A DNA stretch of 64,000 bases from Peribacillus cavernae. GTDB taxonomy: Bacteria > Bacillota > Bacilli > Bacillales > DSM-1321. Made by a program: the position numbers and the translations under genes. Shown in pieces: positions 17,060 to 25,070 of the stretch. Below the pieces are notes generated by a model that was not told where the DNA came from, ran no database searches, and saw only the letters and a list, made by a program, of their open reading frames with translations. Each line of letters begins with the position of its first letter. Within the stretch, counting starts at the first letter, position 1. Where the stretch lies: positions 1-64,000 of the forward strand of contig NZ_RYZZ01000030.1 in NCBI RefSeq assembly GCF_003989135.1. Direction: 5' to 3'.

Positions 17060-18424
17060 TTATCTAAGTGCTATCGCTCTTCCTGCATGCTGAACATAGG
17101 AATATACCTCTAAAATGGATACATGATGCAAATTAGCTGCCTGCTTTACTTCCTCATATTCTGGAGATATCTGATAAATGGTTTCCCCTTCGTAACCTAT
17201 TTTAACGGTAATGTCGCCATATGGAGATTCTACTTTCTTAAATTTACGTGAAAGGGCTCTTCTGGACCATTCTGCTCTGCGTATTCCAAAAGTGCTCGTT
17301 TCCCGCAATAACAGTTCTTCCAGCTGTTTTTCATTCTCAGCCTTGCTTAAAACAGTTATTAGTGTGCCTGGGCGATTTTTTTTCATAATCACCGGAGTAT
17401 AATAAACGTCAAGGGCACCGGATTCAAAAAGTTTTTCCATCACAAACCCTAATTGTTCCCCTGTCACATCATCGAGCTGGCACTCCAAGACAATAACGGT
17501 CTCTCTATTTGTTATTTCTTGCTCTTGAAAAAGAATCGCTCTTAACACGTTTGGATGCTCAAAGTCTTTTTTTCCTGCACCGTAACCGATTGTTTCCATA
17601 GTTAGTGGCGGGATCGGTCCATATTCATGAACCAAAGCATTTAGAAATCCTGCTCCGGTTGGGGTCGTCAATTCACCTTCCACTTCAAAATTCATCAACG
17701 GGATCCCTTTTAAAAGTTCTGCGGTGGCAGGAGCCGGGATCGGATAAAGTCCATGTGCCATCTTGAGCTTTCCAGATCCCGTCGGAACCGGGGAAGCGAC
17801 AATTTTTCCAACATTCAGGTTTTCAAGTGCAAGGCATACACCGATCACATCGATAATGGAATCCATGGCACCCACTTCATGAAAATGAACATCTTTCGGA
17901 TCCATTCCATGAATTTTACCTTCTGCTTCTGCAATTACTTGAAACACGACACTGCTTCTAGATTTAACTCTTTCCGGAAGATCGCTATTAGTAATCAAAT
18001 CTAGTATTGTTGAAGCCTTTCGGTGACTGTGTTCTTGATGGGTATGGACATGCTCTCCAGAATGCTGTTCATAGTGATGAGTGTGACTATGGCCTGCATG
18101 GGAATGACTGTGTTCTTCAGAATCCAGATCATGATCGTGATGATGATGACTGCGGTCTTCATGGGAATGGCCATGTTCTTCAAAATCCGAATCATGATGG
18201 TGATGCTCATGAATGTAATCAGGATTAGTATCAAATCCCAACACAAGTTGCTTTGATGAAATACCCCTTTTATCCACTTTTATAATATTCATGTAAAAAG
18301 GATCGATTGGCAATGTTTGTAACTGTTCAATGATATAACTAAGATCAGCTCCCAAGTCGATCAGGGCAGCAAGTGTCATATCACCTGAGATCCCCGACTG
18401 ACAGTCAAGATACAGTGTTTTCAT
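17060..18424 (-). CDS. larC: LarC, nickel insertion protein for the nickel-pincer cofactor
   Basis: A 454-residue LarC, the CTP-dependent cyclometallase that inserts nickel into the pincer nucleotide cofactor of lactate racemase. Seen: the N-terminal LYLDCQSGISGDMTLAAL; a histidine-rich segment at residues 72-134 with 26 histidines, likely a nickel store; then VHFHEVGAMDSIIDVIG, TTPTGAGFL and a C-terminal domain with ECQLDDVTGEQLGFVMEKL. In Lactiplantibacillus plantarum LarC is made by frameshifting between larC1 and larC2; here it is one continuous frame. Its ATG overlaps the larB stop (TAATG), showing translational coupling. It is the last gene of the lar operon. Confidence 0.9.
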   Translation of the reverse strand: MKTLYLDCQSGISGDMTLAALIDLGADLSYIIEQLQTLPIDPFYMNIIKVDKRGISSKQLVLGFDTNPDYIHEHHHHDSDFEEHGHSHEDRSHHHHDHDLDSEEHSHSHAGHSHTHHYEQHSGEHVHTHQEHSHRKASTILDLITNSDLPERVKSRSSVVFQVIAEAEGKIHGMDPKDVHFHEVGAMDSIIDVIGVCLALENLNVGKIVASPVPTGSGKLKMAHGLYPIPAPATAELLKGIPLMNFEVEGELTTPTGAGFLNALVHEYGPIPPLTMETIGYGAGKKDFEHPNVLRAILFQEQEITNRETVIVLECQLDDVTGEQLGFVMEKLFESGALDVYYTPVIMKKNRPGTLITVLSKAENEKQLEELLLRETSTFGIRRAEWSRRALSRKFKKVESPYGDITVKIGYEGETIYQISPEYEEVKQAANLHHVSILEVYSYVQHAGRAIALR

Positions 18425-19107
18425 TATTGGCCTCCTTCTGAAACGAGCTGGAGAATGGTCGCAGCTTGATAGGCTGCCCCAAACCCATTATCGATATTTA
18501 CGACACTCATACCTGAAGCACAAGAGCTTAGCATGGCCAAGAATGTTGTTAAGCCTTCCAAATGGGCTCCATAGCCAATAGATGTCGGCACGGCAATGAC
18601 CGGACGTTTGACCATCCCCGCCACGACACTTGCCAGGGCTCCTTCCATTCCAGCGACAACGATGAGTACACTGGCACTCACAATGTCTTCCCGATAGGCT
18701 AATAGCCGGTCGATCCCCGCAACTCCGACATCGTATAAACGTGCCGTTTCGCATCCCATCCAATCGGCGGTTTGTACAGCTTCCTCGGCGACAGGCAAAT
18801 CCGAGGTACCTGCACAGATGACCAGAACCTGGCCAGTGTATTTTTTTTCTGTCGCACCATATGTTAAGATCCTTGAAACCTTGTCATACTGAGCATCCGG
18901 ACACTCAGTCATTATGTATGCAGCTTTTTCTTCTGAAAGACGGGTTACCATTGCTTTCCGATGAACTTCAATCAGTTTCAGCAAGATATGTACGATTTGT
19001 TCTGCTGTTTTTCCCTCACCGTAAATCACTTCGGGATACCCTGTACGTCTTTCCCGGTCATAATCCACTTTGCTAAAACCCAGATCTTCAAAGTTTTTCA
19101 TTTTCAA
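18424..19107 (-). CDS. larB: LarB, carboxylase/hydrolase of nicotinic acid adenine dinucleotide
   Basis: A 227-residue LarB, related to AIR carboxylase (PurE). It carboxylates the pyridinium ring of NaAD and releases AMP as the first step of nickel-pincer synthesis. Segments supporting this: RRTGYPEVIYGEGKTAEQI in the N-terminal part, VLVICAGTSDLPVAEEAV, VLIVVAGMEGALASVVAG and PTSIGYGAHLEGLTTFLAML (PurE-like core). The start may be TTG or the ATG two codons later, behind GGGAGG. Between the nickel permease and larC in the operon. Confidence 0.9.
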   Translation of the reverse strand: MKMKNFEDLGFSKVDYDRERRTGYPEVIYGEGKTAEQIVHILLKLIEVHRKAMVTRLSEEKAAYIMTECPDAQYDKVSRILTYGATEKKYTGQVLVICAGTSDLPVAEEAVQTADWMGCETARLYDVGVAGIDRLLAYREDIVSASVLIVVAGMEGALASVVAGMVKRPVIAVPTSIGYGAHLEGLTTFLAMLSSCASGMSVVNIDNGFGAAYQAATILQLVSEGGQ

Positions 19108-19131
19108 TCCGCCTCCCTTGTGTAATAAATG

Positions 19132-19779
19132 CTACTGAAAAAATAGCCCATCGATAAACCCAATCGTATATATATAATAGAATCCATAACTAACGCTGAT
19201 AATCGAGGCCAAACTTCCTAACACCCGATTGAATGTTTGCTTTTGTCCAGCCAATAGAAACGGAATGCTAAGTCCAGCCGTAAATAATAACATTCCGATG
19301 ATGGTACCAATTCCAAACAGACTAATATAAACAAAAGCGTCCTTGATTGAATCTACGACTGAGAGAGCGATAAGTGTCATCGCTGCGCTGCCCGCCATTC
19401 CATGAATCTGGCCGATCACCATCGATTTCAAAAATAAACGATTTTCTGACTTATACCCCTTTTCAGTGCTTAGCTTCTTTTTCGAATGTGAAGAACGAAA
19501 GGAGATAATGCCTAAATATACAAGCATCACTCCTACAACGAGTTCAAAAAGCAAGGACCATGTCTCGGAAATCGCTTCTTTTGTGAGGGCCAATACCAAG
19601 AAAACTAACAACAGGGTTAACGTATGGCCCAATCCCCAAAAGAAACCGAGTAGGCTGGAACGCCAAATCGTTTTATGTTTTCCGACAATGGTAGAAACTG
19701 CAATGACATGATCTGGTTCTAATGCATGTTTAATTCCTAGCAAAAAACCGATTCCGAGTATGCCTAGTAAATTATCCAT
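19132..19779 (-). CDS. Nickel permease of the UreH/NiCoT type
   Basis: A 215-residue integral membrane protein with about six segments. The N-terminal GIKHALEPDHVIAVSTI carries the HX4DH nickel-binding signature of NiCoT transporters, and a second histidine-containing segment GFFWGLGHTLTLLLVF matches the family. It is short like urease-linked UreH permeases. Its place between larE and larB, with 5 and 24-base gaps, says it supplies nickel for lactate racemase maturation; the L. plantarum operon instead encodes an ABC-type nickel system. Confidence 0.85.
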   Translation of the reverse strand: MDNLLGILGIGFLLGIKHALEPDHVIAVSTIVGKHKTIWRSSLLGFFWGLGHTLTLLLVFLVLALTKEAISETWSLLFELVVGVMLVYLGIISFRSSHSKKKLSTEKGYKSENRLFLKSMVIGQIHGMAGSAAMTLIALSVVDSIKDAFVYISLFGIGTIIGMLLFTAGLSIPFLLAGQKQTFNRVLGSLASIISVSYGFYYIYTIGFIDGLFFQ

Positions 19780-19784
19780 AACGT

Positions 19785-20597
19785 TTATTCCTTTATCCCC
19801 TGAAGAATCTGATTCATACTGCCACTTTTATAACCGATAAGATCCATGGTTACATAAGTATAACCAAACTCCTTCAGCTTCGTGACGATTTGGGTATGGT
19901 GCTCCAATAGAGTACTCATCGCATGGGGCTCTACTTCAATCCTGGCCATTTCCCCATGGGTTCGAACACGTACCTGCCGCACGCCAAGTCCTCGGATGAA
20001 TTGTTCAGATTGATCTACTCGCTTCAGCTTTTCAATCGTTATCTGCTCTCCATATGCAATTCTTGAGGAAAGGCAAGCAAATGAAGGCTTGTCCCAAGTC
20101 GGCAGGCCCATTTCTTGGGATAATTCCCGAATTTCGTTTTTAAATAAGTTCGCTTCTTGTAATGGGCCGCGCACATTGTGCTCCTTTGCCGCCTGTGTGC
20201 CAGGACGATGTTCACCCATATCATCTGCAATCAGCCCGAAGACGATATTTTTGTATTGATGCTTTTCCATAATCGGAATCAGGTGCTCGAATAGGCTTTT
20301 TTTACAAAAATAACAGCGGTTTGGGGTGTTTTCTGAATATCCTGGAATACTCAGCTCTGATGTTTCGATGATCTCATGTCTTGCTTTTAAAAATATAGCG
20401 AGCCGTTTGGCTTCTTCTAATTCCTCAAAGGGATAGGTTTCAGAGTCAGCGGTAACAGCAAGAACGTTATCAGGCCCTAGGGTATCAAGTGCAGCCTTAA
20501 GTAAAAACGTACTGTCTACCCCTCCGGAAAATGCGATCACGACGGTTTCCATTTCGGTCAAAATTTCCTGAAGCTTTCCATATTTATCTTGCAACAA
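19785..20597 (-). CDS. larE: LarE, sulfur transferase of nickel-pincer synthesis
   Basis: An ATP-pyrophosphatase-family sulfurtransferase that converts the carboxylates made by LarB into thiocarboxylates. With the TTG start behind GAAGGAG (20595-20597) the PP-loop SGGVDS is at residues 24-29, and cysteines are at 95 and 98 (RCYFCK) and 175 (SFACLSSR). Cys175 corresponds in position to the sacrificial Cys176 of L. plantarum LarE. The extra CxxC pair marks the three-cysteine class, which in other bacteria binds a [4Fe-4S] cluster as the sulfur carrier, so this enzyme is probably catalytic rather than sacrificial. A GTG start at 20625-20627 is an alternative. Confidence 0.9.
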   Translation of the reverse strand: MLQDKYGKLQEILTEMETVVIAFSGGVDSTFLLKAALDTLGPDNVLAVTADSETYPFEELEEAKRLAIFLKARHEIIETSELSIPGYSENTPNRCYFCKKSLFEHLIPIMEKHQYKNIVFGLIADDMGEHRPGTQAAKEHNVRGPLQEANLFKNEIRELSQEMGLPTWDKPSFACLSSRIAYGEQITIEKLKRVDQSEQFIRGLGVRQVRVRTHGEMARIEVEPHAMSTLLEHHTQIVTKLKEFGYTYVTMDLIGYKSGSMNQILQGIKE

Positions 20598-20642
20598 CCA
20601 GATCACTCCTTCTTTGTTGGTAAGCACCAGTATTTCATGACA

Positions 20643-21905
20643 TTATTCCTCGACATACGGAATGGTAAGCGGGCCAAGCGGAAGAACAGCGACGGACATC
20701 TTTTCCCCATACGTTTGCTTTAATTCTTCAAGAGTTGCTTCAATATCGTGGGTCGGTTTTAACATGGCCCGTTGAACCTGAGTGTCTGAAAGCGTAGAAT
20801 ACACAAAAACATCTGCCCAAACTTGAATGACAGCCTGTTTTTGAACCTGCCACTGATCAAACATCTTAAATGACGGATCATTGATCATCTCTAATAAATC
20901 CTCAGGGGTTTTGGCCATTTGTAAAATTCCCGAATAGTTTCCATGGTTCGGCAATCCATCAATGCATTCCGAGGCTACAATAATGGTGCCTCCTTGTTTC
21001 ACAATTTTTTGAGCAGCGCTCATTCCTTTCACTGCCTGATATAGGTTTTGGTCTAAAGGGTAACCGGAATTGGAAGTAATGACGACATCAAAACGTCCAT
21101 CACAACGAATCATGGCATGCTCTTTTACAAATTCGCAGCCTTTTTCATGTGCTTCAAAAAGCTCCCCGGCAAATACGTTGGTAATTTCTTTTTCTCTGTT
21201 CAATGTGACATTTAGCATAAAGTCTGCCTTGCACATACGATTGATCTCGCGAGTCATTTCTTGTACGGGATTATCCACCATATTTCCCCATGTAGAACGA
21301 GCGTCTCCAATCATTCTTGCATTATGGAATGTCATGATCGTTTCAATTCCGGCAATCCCGGGCATCATCCCTTTAGGCCCGCCAGAGAACCCCGCAAAAA
21401 AATGTGGTTCGATAAAGCCAGTGACGATTTTGAAGTCTGCCTCTACATAGTCTTTATTTAAATAGACATCACAACCGAATCGGCTCTTTCCTACATTGAC
21501 TAACGTATCTTTGTCATGACAACTATTGTTAATGATCCGGACGTTATCTACGACCCATTCACCAAGCATTTGCACAAACTCTTCTCTTGTTTGATCCCGA
21601 TGGGTCCCCGTTCCGTTAATAATGACAAAATTCTTAAGTGGTACATGGTCTAACTCTTTGATTAACAAGGGAACCAATTTATCGTTCGGCGTTGGCCTGG
21701 TAATGTCGCTAATGACAATTGCGACGGTATCACTCGCTTTCACCATCTCTTTTAAAGGTGGAGAAGCAATAGGATTTCTTAAAGCTTGTGTGATTGCTTC
21801 TGCATCATCAGCTAAGCCTGCAAGATTCTGCGGTTCCACCAAAAAACTATTCCCTGGTACATTTATCGTAAGATCGGTTTTTCCATATAGTAAAGCTGTT
21901 TCCAT
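20643..21905 (-). CDS. larA: LarA-family nickel-dependent 2-hydroxyacid racemase
   Basis: A 420-residue LarA homologue. The cofactor and catalytic residues known from L. plantarum LarA are all present with a constant offset of six: His102 (GTGTHRDQ), His168 and Lys178 (GFIEPHFFAGFSGGPKG) and His194 (MTFHNARM). The length is typical. Lactate is the default substrate, but LarA relatives racemise malate and other 2-hydroxyacids, and the many malate-, citramalate- and tartrate-type genes here make such a substrate worth testing. First gene of the lar operon, start ATG behind GAGGG. Upstream are a TATAAT box at 21982-21987 with a poor -35, typical of an activated promoter, and an inverted TGTACAT repeat. 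Confidence 0.85.
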   Translation of the reverse strand: METALLYGKTDLTINVPGNSFLVEPQNLAGLADDAEAITQALRNPIASPPLKEMVKASDTVAIVISDITRPTPNDKLVPLLIKELDHVPLKNFVIINGTGTHRDQTREEFVQMLGEWVVDNVRIINNSCHDKDTLVNVGKSRFGCDVYLNKDYVEADFKIVTGFIEPHFFAGFSGGPKGMMPGIAGIETIMTFHNARMIGDARSTWGNMVDNPVQEMTREINRMCKADFMLNVTLNREKEITNVFAGELFEAHEKGCEFVKEHAMIRCDGRFDVVITSNSGYPLDQNLYQAVKGMSAAQKIVKQGGTIIVASECIDGLPNHGNYSGILQMAKTPEDLLEMINDPSFKMFDQWQVQKQAVIQVWADVFVYSTLSDTQVQRAMLKPTHDIEATLEELKQTYGEKMSVAVLPLGPLTIPYVEE

Positions 21906-21981
21906 GTATATCCCTCACTTTCATCCATACGGTTCTATTAAAATAACGTTCCATCTGATTATTCGATGATATTTTCTTCCT

Positions 21982-22091
21982 ATTATACCGAGATTGACTG
22001 CTAATCGTATACAATTATTAGAATTTTTATAAATTAAAAGTTTACAAGGATATCTATCTTGTTTTTTTGTACATAATCTTATTCATGTACA
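21982..22091 (-). promoter_or_regulatory. lar operon promoter region with upstream inverted repeat
   Basis: On the minus strand TATAAT (21982-21987) has only ATACGA 17 bases upstream, so it probably needs an activator; TTGTATACGA overlaps that position and fits a GntR-type half-site pattern. Further up, TGTACAT (22068-22074) and ATGTACA (22085-22091) form an inverted repeat with a 10-base spacer, related to the elements at 10.6 and 16.6 kb. Confidence 0.45.
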
Positions 22092-22144
22092 GAGGGTTAC
22101 ATACATGCCCACCTTTTAATTAATAATAATGTATCAAAGAAAAA

Positions 22145-22170
22145 AACGATTCTCCCTTTGAAGAATCGTT
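22145..22170 (-). terminator. Terminator after the small membrane ORF
   Basis: AACGATTCT and AGAATCGTT form a 9-bp stem with an 8-base loop, followed on the minus strand by a run of seven T. It starts 8 bases after the stop of the small gene at 22179. Confidence 0.75.
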
Positions 22171-22178
22171 GAAAGTAA

Positions 22179-22352
22179 TTATCTATTATCTGTATTAATA
22201 TAATATTGATCCTCCCCGCTTGGCAAGATAAGAAACATAAATAATGCTAAAATGTAGAATATCGTTTTGGTCATGTTCATTCTGTTTAATCTGAACATGG
22301 ATTCCTTTCTAGGTAGCATCAAGCTATGCTTTAAACAAGTTAAGAGTCCCAC
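22179..22352 (-). CDS. Small predicted membrane protein, 57 residues
   Basis: A short frame not recognised as any family. GTG start with a good GGAGG site 6 bases upstream, stop at 22179-22181, and a strong terminator 8 bases later: a complete small gene layout. The protein has a basic N-terminal half (LKHSLMLPRKES, FRLNRMNMTK), one hydrophobic segment TIFYILALFMFLILP and a short polar tail ending NTDNR. A start at the internal ATG of MFRLNRMN behind AAAGGAA would give 39 residues. It could be a small membrane or exported peptide. It is 38 bases downstream of the DUF1450 gene, which may share its promoter. Confidence 0.5.
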   Translation of the reverse strand: MGLLTCLKHSLMLPRKESMFRLNRMNMTKTIFYILALFMFLILPSGEDQYYINTDNR

Positions 22353-22390
22353 AAAGAACCTCCGGATTATTACATATAACTATGTGTTTA

Positions 22391-22651
22391 TTAGCCATTT
22401 TCATTAGTTGTAAGCTGCCAATCAGATTCGATCTTTTCTCTAATATGGTCCATACACTCTTCGACTGTTTTTGCAAATATACGCTTACCATTTACAATCG
22501 CGTAAGGTCTTCGAGCACACATTCCACAAAATGACAGGCAATCGTTTTGAATTACCGCAACTTCAGGGTATTCATTTTCTAATATCTCTTCTACATTAAT
22601 TGAAGTGATTAAACTGCCATCACATATTTCTACAATTACAATTCCTATCAC
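22391..22651 (-). CDS. DUF1450-family protein (YuzB-like)
   Basis: An 86-residue protein of a family common in Bacillaceae. The diagnostic centre is NDCLSFCGMCARRPYAIVNG followed by KTVEECMDHI, with three closely spaced cysteines (CLSFCGMC) resembling a thioredoxin-like [2Fe-2S] ferredoxin fold. GTG start behind AAAGGGG. Biochemical role unknown. It follows the truncated riboflavin-kinase fragment. Confidence 0.8.
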   Translation of the reverse strand: MIGIVIVEICDGSLITSINVEEILENEYPEVAVIQNDCLSFCGMCARRPYAIVNGKRIFAKTVEECMDHIREKIESDWQLTTNENG

Positions 22652-22680
22652 AATACCCCTTTCTATTTTTGACTGCCTTA

Positions 22681-22950
22681 CTAATCATTGATTCCGAAAA
22701 ATATTTTCGCATTATGCTTATCAAGCTTCATTTGTTTTATCAACGGGTCAAGCCCGGAAAATTTAATTTCATTACGGATATAGCTAAGAAAAGATAACGT
22801 ACCTTTTTTTTCGTACAAATCACCAGAAAAATCTATCAAATGTGCTTCAATTGAATATGTTTTTCCATCGATTGTTGGACGATACCCTGCACTTATAAGA
22901 GAATACCAATATTCATTTCCTAGATAACCGTTGTACCTTCCAGGGATCCT
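22681..22950 (-). pseudogene. Riboflavin kinase domain fragment (RibF/RibR C-terminal part)
   Basis: The minus-strand frame contains IPGRYNGYLGNEYWYSLIS, AGYRPTIDGKTYSIEAHLID, FSGDLYEKKGTLSFL and IKFSGLDPLIKQMKLD, matching the second half of the riboflavin kinase domain of bifunctional RibF or monofunctional RibR. The glycine-rich ATP-loop and PTAN motif that should come before are missing; instead the frame runs back into a low-complexity stretch and into the end of the TerC gene. No clear ribosome site exists. About 85 residues of a 125-residue domain remain, so it is probably a remnant. Confidence 0.65.
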
Positions 22951-23002
22951 ATTGAACAAAAAAAAGAGACCCTCTCTTTCGAAAAAGTCCCTCTTCTTAT
23001 GT

Positions 23003-23701
23003 TTATTGTGGATGCTGCTTAAGCTGCATTTCATTTTTTTGTTCTTTTTCATGATCTACTTTATGTTGCTTGTAATTTCCTGCCGCTAAAACCCCGATTA
23101 CAACCAAGGCTTCAAATCCGTATTTTACAAATGGATTCGTGAAGTAATCATGCAGGAAAGGTTCTCCGACAATCATCTTCGCAGCGGTCCAACCGAGAAT
23201 ACCGGAGCCGATGGTGATGATAAATGGATACCGTTCAATGAGTTTTAAGATCAAGGTGCTTCCGTACATCACTACCGGAATCGATACCAGTAATCCGATT
23301 ACTACCAGTAGGAAATTACCATCTGCCACTCCTGCAACAGCTAACACGTTATCCAATCCCATGAGAGCATCTGCTATAATAATCGTACGAATAGCGGCCC
23401 ACATAGAGTCGGCAGCTTTTACTTCGTGTTCTTCTTCATCAATAAGGAGCTTATACGCAATCCATACAAGCAGCAATCCTCCAATTAAATGAAGGCCAGG
23501 TACATCTAATAGTACGACTACCAACAGTGTTGCGATGATCCTGATCACAATCGCCCCTACCGCTCCCCATATGATCACCTTTTTTTGCTGATGTTTCGGA
23601 AGTTTTCTTGCAGCAAGGCCAATCAGTATCGCGTTATCGCCAGCGAGAACCAAATCTATCATAATAATTGCAAGCAGCCCTGTTAAAAATTCCATTTCCA
23701 T
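23003..23701 (-). CDS. TerC-family integral membrane protein (YkoY/YceF type)
   Basis: A 232-residue TerC protein with about seven membrane segments. Conserved acidic motifs are visible: MIDLVLAGDNAILIGLAARK at the N-terminus and ALMGLDNVLAVAGVADGN in the middle, both with the Asp-Asn pairs thought to bind metal. The Bacillus relatives YkoY, YceF and MeeF/MeeY export manganese to metallate exoenzymes. Strong GGAGGAG site. The upstream leader is a yybP-ykoY manganese riboswitch, which agrees with Mn2+-induced export. Confidence 0.9.
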   Translation of the reverse strand: MEMEFLTGLLAIIMIDLVLAGDNAILIGLAARKLPKHQQKKVIIWGAVGAIVIRIIATLLVVVLLDVPGLHLIGGLLLVWIAYKLLIDEEEHEVKAADSMWAAIRTIIIADALMGLDNVLAVAGVADGNFLLVVIGLLVSIPVVMYGSTLILKLIERYPFIITIGSGILGWTAAKMIVGEPFLHDYFTNPFVKYGFEALVVIGVLAAGNYKQHKVDHEKEQKNEMQLKQHPQ

Positions 23702-23734
23702 GATATCTCCTCCTTGTTTTTTTTTTGCAAAAAA

Positions 23735-23900
23735 TAAAAGAGACCTCTGCCAGTAATGGCAAAGGTCTCGCTAAGCACTAAGTAATTAGGCCAATAAAGC
23801 CGGTAGAAAAATCCCACGTAATGACGACTTTATTTCAGGGTTTACCTGACGCTACTCCCCCTTACGGGATAAGTCAATATGAAGTTTTAAAAGCCCTTTA
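23735..23900 (-). promoter_or_regulatory. yybP-ykoY manganese riboswitch
   Basis: On the minus strand the leader has the typical aptamer elements in order: AAGGGGGAGTAGCGTC near 23866-23848, a paired middle region with AAAGTCGTC and the complementary CCGGCTTTATTGG arm, then TTAGCGAGACCTTTGCC. It ends in an intrinsic terminator (GAGACCTTTGCC/GGCAGAGGTCTC, then a T-rich run, at 23740-23769). This is the architecture of Mn2+ riboswitches controlling TerC-type exporters, and it sits 35-40 bases before the TerC start. Confidence 0.9.
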
Positions 23901-24035
23901 AACACTAGAAAAAATAAGTAATTCTTATAAGTTATTATATAGCTATTGATATATCTTCTTTATTATAACAGAAATCAAGAAAAAAGGTAAGAAAAAGAAA
24001 ATATTATGTTTGATAGATTGCTATCTTTTTTTTGG

Positions 24036-25028
24036 TTACTTAACATCACTTACCTTTAACAAAACTTTTCCGATACTTTGTCTGCTTTCCACCCACTGGT
24101 GTGCGCTTGCTGCATCTTCCAGGGAAAAGCGTTTGCCTATTTTCATGTTCAACCGGCCATCCGCTAAAAAGCCGAGCACCTGATTTGCCGTATCACGTAA
24201 AAAATGCGGACGGTTATTGCGGGTTGTTCCTAAACTAAATCCGAGAACCGAGCGGCAGCTTGAGTGCAGATCGGTTGTCTTAAACTGCCCGACCATCCCT
24301 CCTGCTGCGTTGCCGAAATTCACCAATCTGCCGTACATCGCCAGGCATTCCAGGCTTTTTTCTGCGACCCATCCGGAGATTGAATCTAAGATCACATCCG
24401 CACCCTGCCCGGCCGTTAATTCATTTACCTTCTCCGCAAAGTCTTCCGTCTCATAGCAGATGACATGATCAGCGCCGGCTTCCCGCGCTGCCGGAATCTT
24501 ACGCTCACTTCCTACCGTTCCAATAACACGGCCCGCACCCAAAATCTTTGCTAACTGAATCGCTGTCGTGCCAATTCCGCCAGCAGCCGCATGGATGAGA
24601 ACCGTTTCGCCAGGCTCAAGCCTGGCTACATCTGCGAGAAGCTTATATGAGGTAAAAGAAACAGTCGGACAGGCTGCTGCAGTATCAAAATCAACGTTGT
24701 CAGGAAGTACAAAGGTAAGGTTTTCGTCGGCTACTACATATTCTGAGTAGGAACCATTTTTAGGAAAGGCAATTACTCGGTCACCAGCTTTTACATATTG
24801 TACTTCAGATCCTGCCGCCTCAATGATGCCTGCTGCGTCCAAGCCGGGAATAAACGGCGGCTGTCCGGCACCATGATAGTTGCCGTGCCTTGATTTAATA
24901 TCAGCAAAATTGACACTAGTTGCCACAACACGAATTAATACTTGTTTTGAATTAATTAAAGGTTTTTCTGTCTCCATATATTTGAGCACTTCAGGTCCGC
25001 CGAACTCAGTAACAACAACTGCTTTCAT
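24036..25028 (-). CDS. Zinc-independent quinone oxidoreductase-like MDR protein
   Basis: A 330-residue medium-chain dehydrogenase/reductase of the NADPH:quinone oxidoreductase type. N-terminal GroES-like fold (MKAVVVTEFGGPEVLKYMET), Rossmann motif in VLIHAAAGGIGTTAIQLAK near residue 145, and no structural or catalytic zinc cysteine cluster. The ATG of MKAVV is chosen because GGGAGGATC lies just upstream; a start five codons earlier has no site. It is 42 bases after the transporter gene at 25071 and shares its strand, so may be co-transcribed. The substrate cannot be told from the sequence. Confidence 0.85.
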   Translation of the reverse strand: MKAVVVTEFGGPEVLKYMETEKPLINSKQVLIRVVATSVNFADIKSRHGNYHGAGQPPFIPGLDAAGIIEAAGSEVQYVKAGDRVIAFPKNGSYSEYVVADENLTFVLPDNVDFDTAAACPTVSFTSYKLLADVARLEPGETVLIHAAAGGIGTTAIQLAKILGAGRVIGTVGSERKIPAAREAGADHVICYETEDFAEKVNELTAGQGADVILDSISGWVAEKSLECLAMYGRLVNFGNAAGGMVGQFKTTDLHSSCRSVLGFSLGTTRNNRPHFLRDTANQVLGFLADGRLNMKIGKRFSLEDAASAHQWVESRQSIGKVLLKVSDVK

Positions 25029-25070
25029 CGAGGATCCTCCCAATCTATTAATATCGTTTAGGCCATTCGA

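Noticed and set aside
18001-18256. Repetitive frames rich in Met, Ile or Asp within larC
   Set aside because: They are other-frame readings of the repetitive CAT/CAC codons that encode the histidine-rich insert of LarC.
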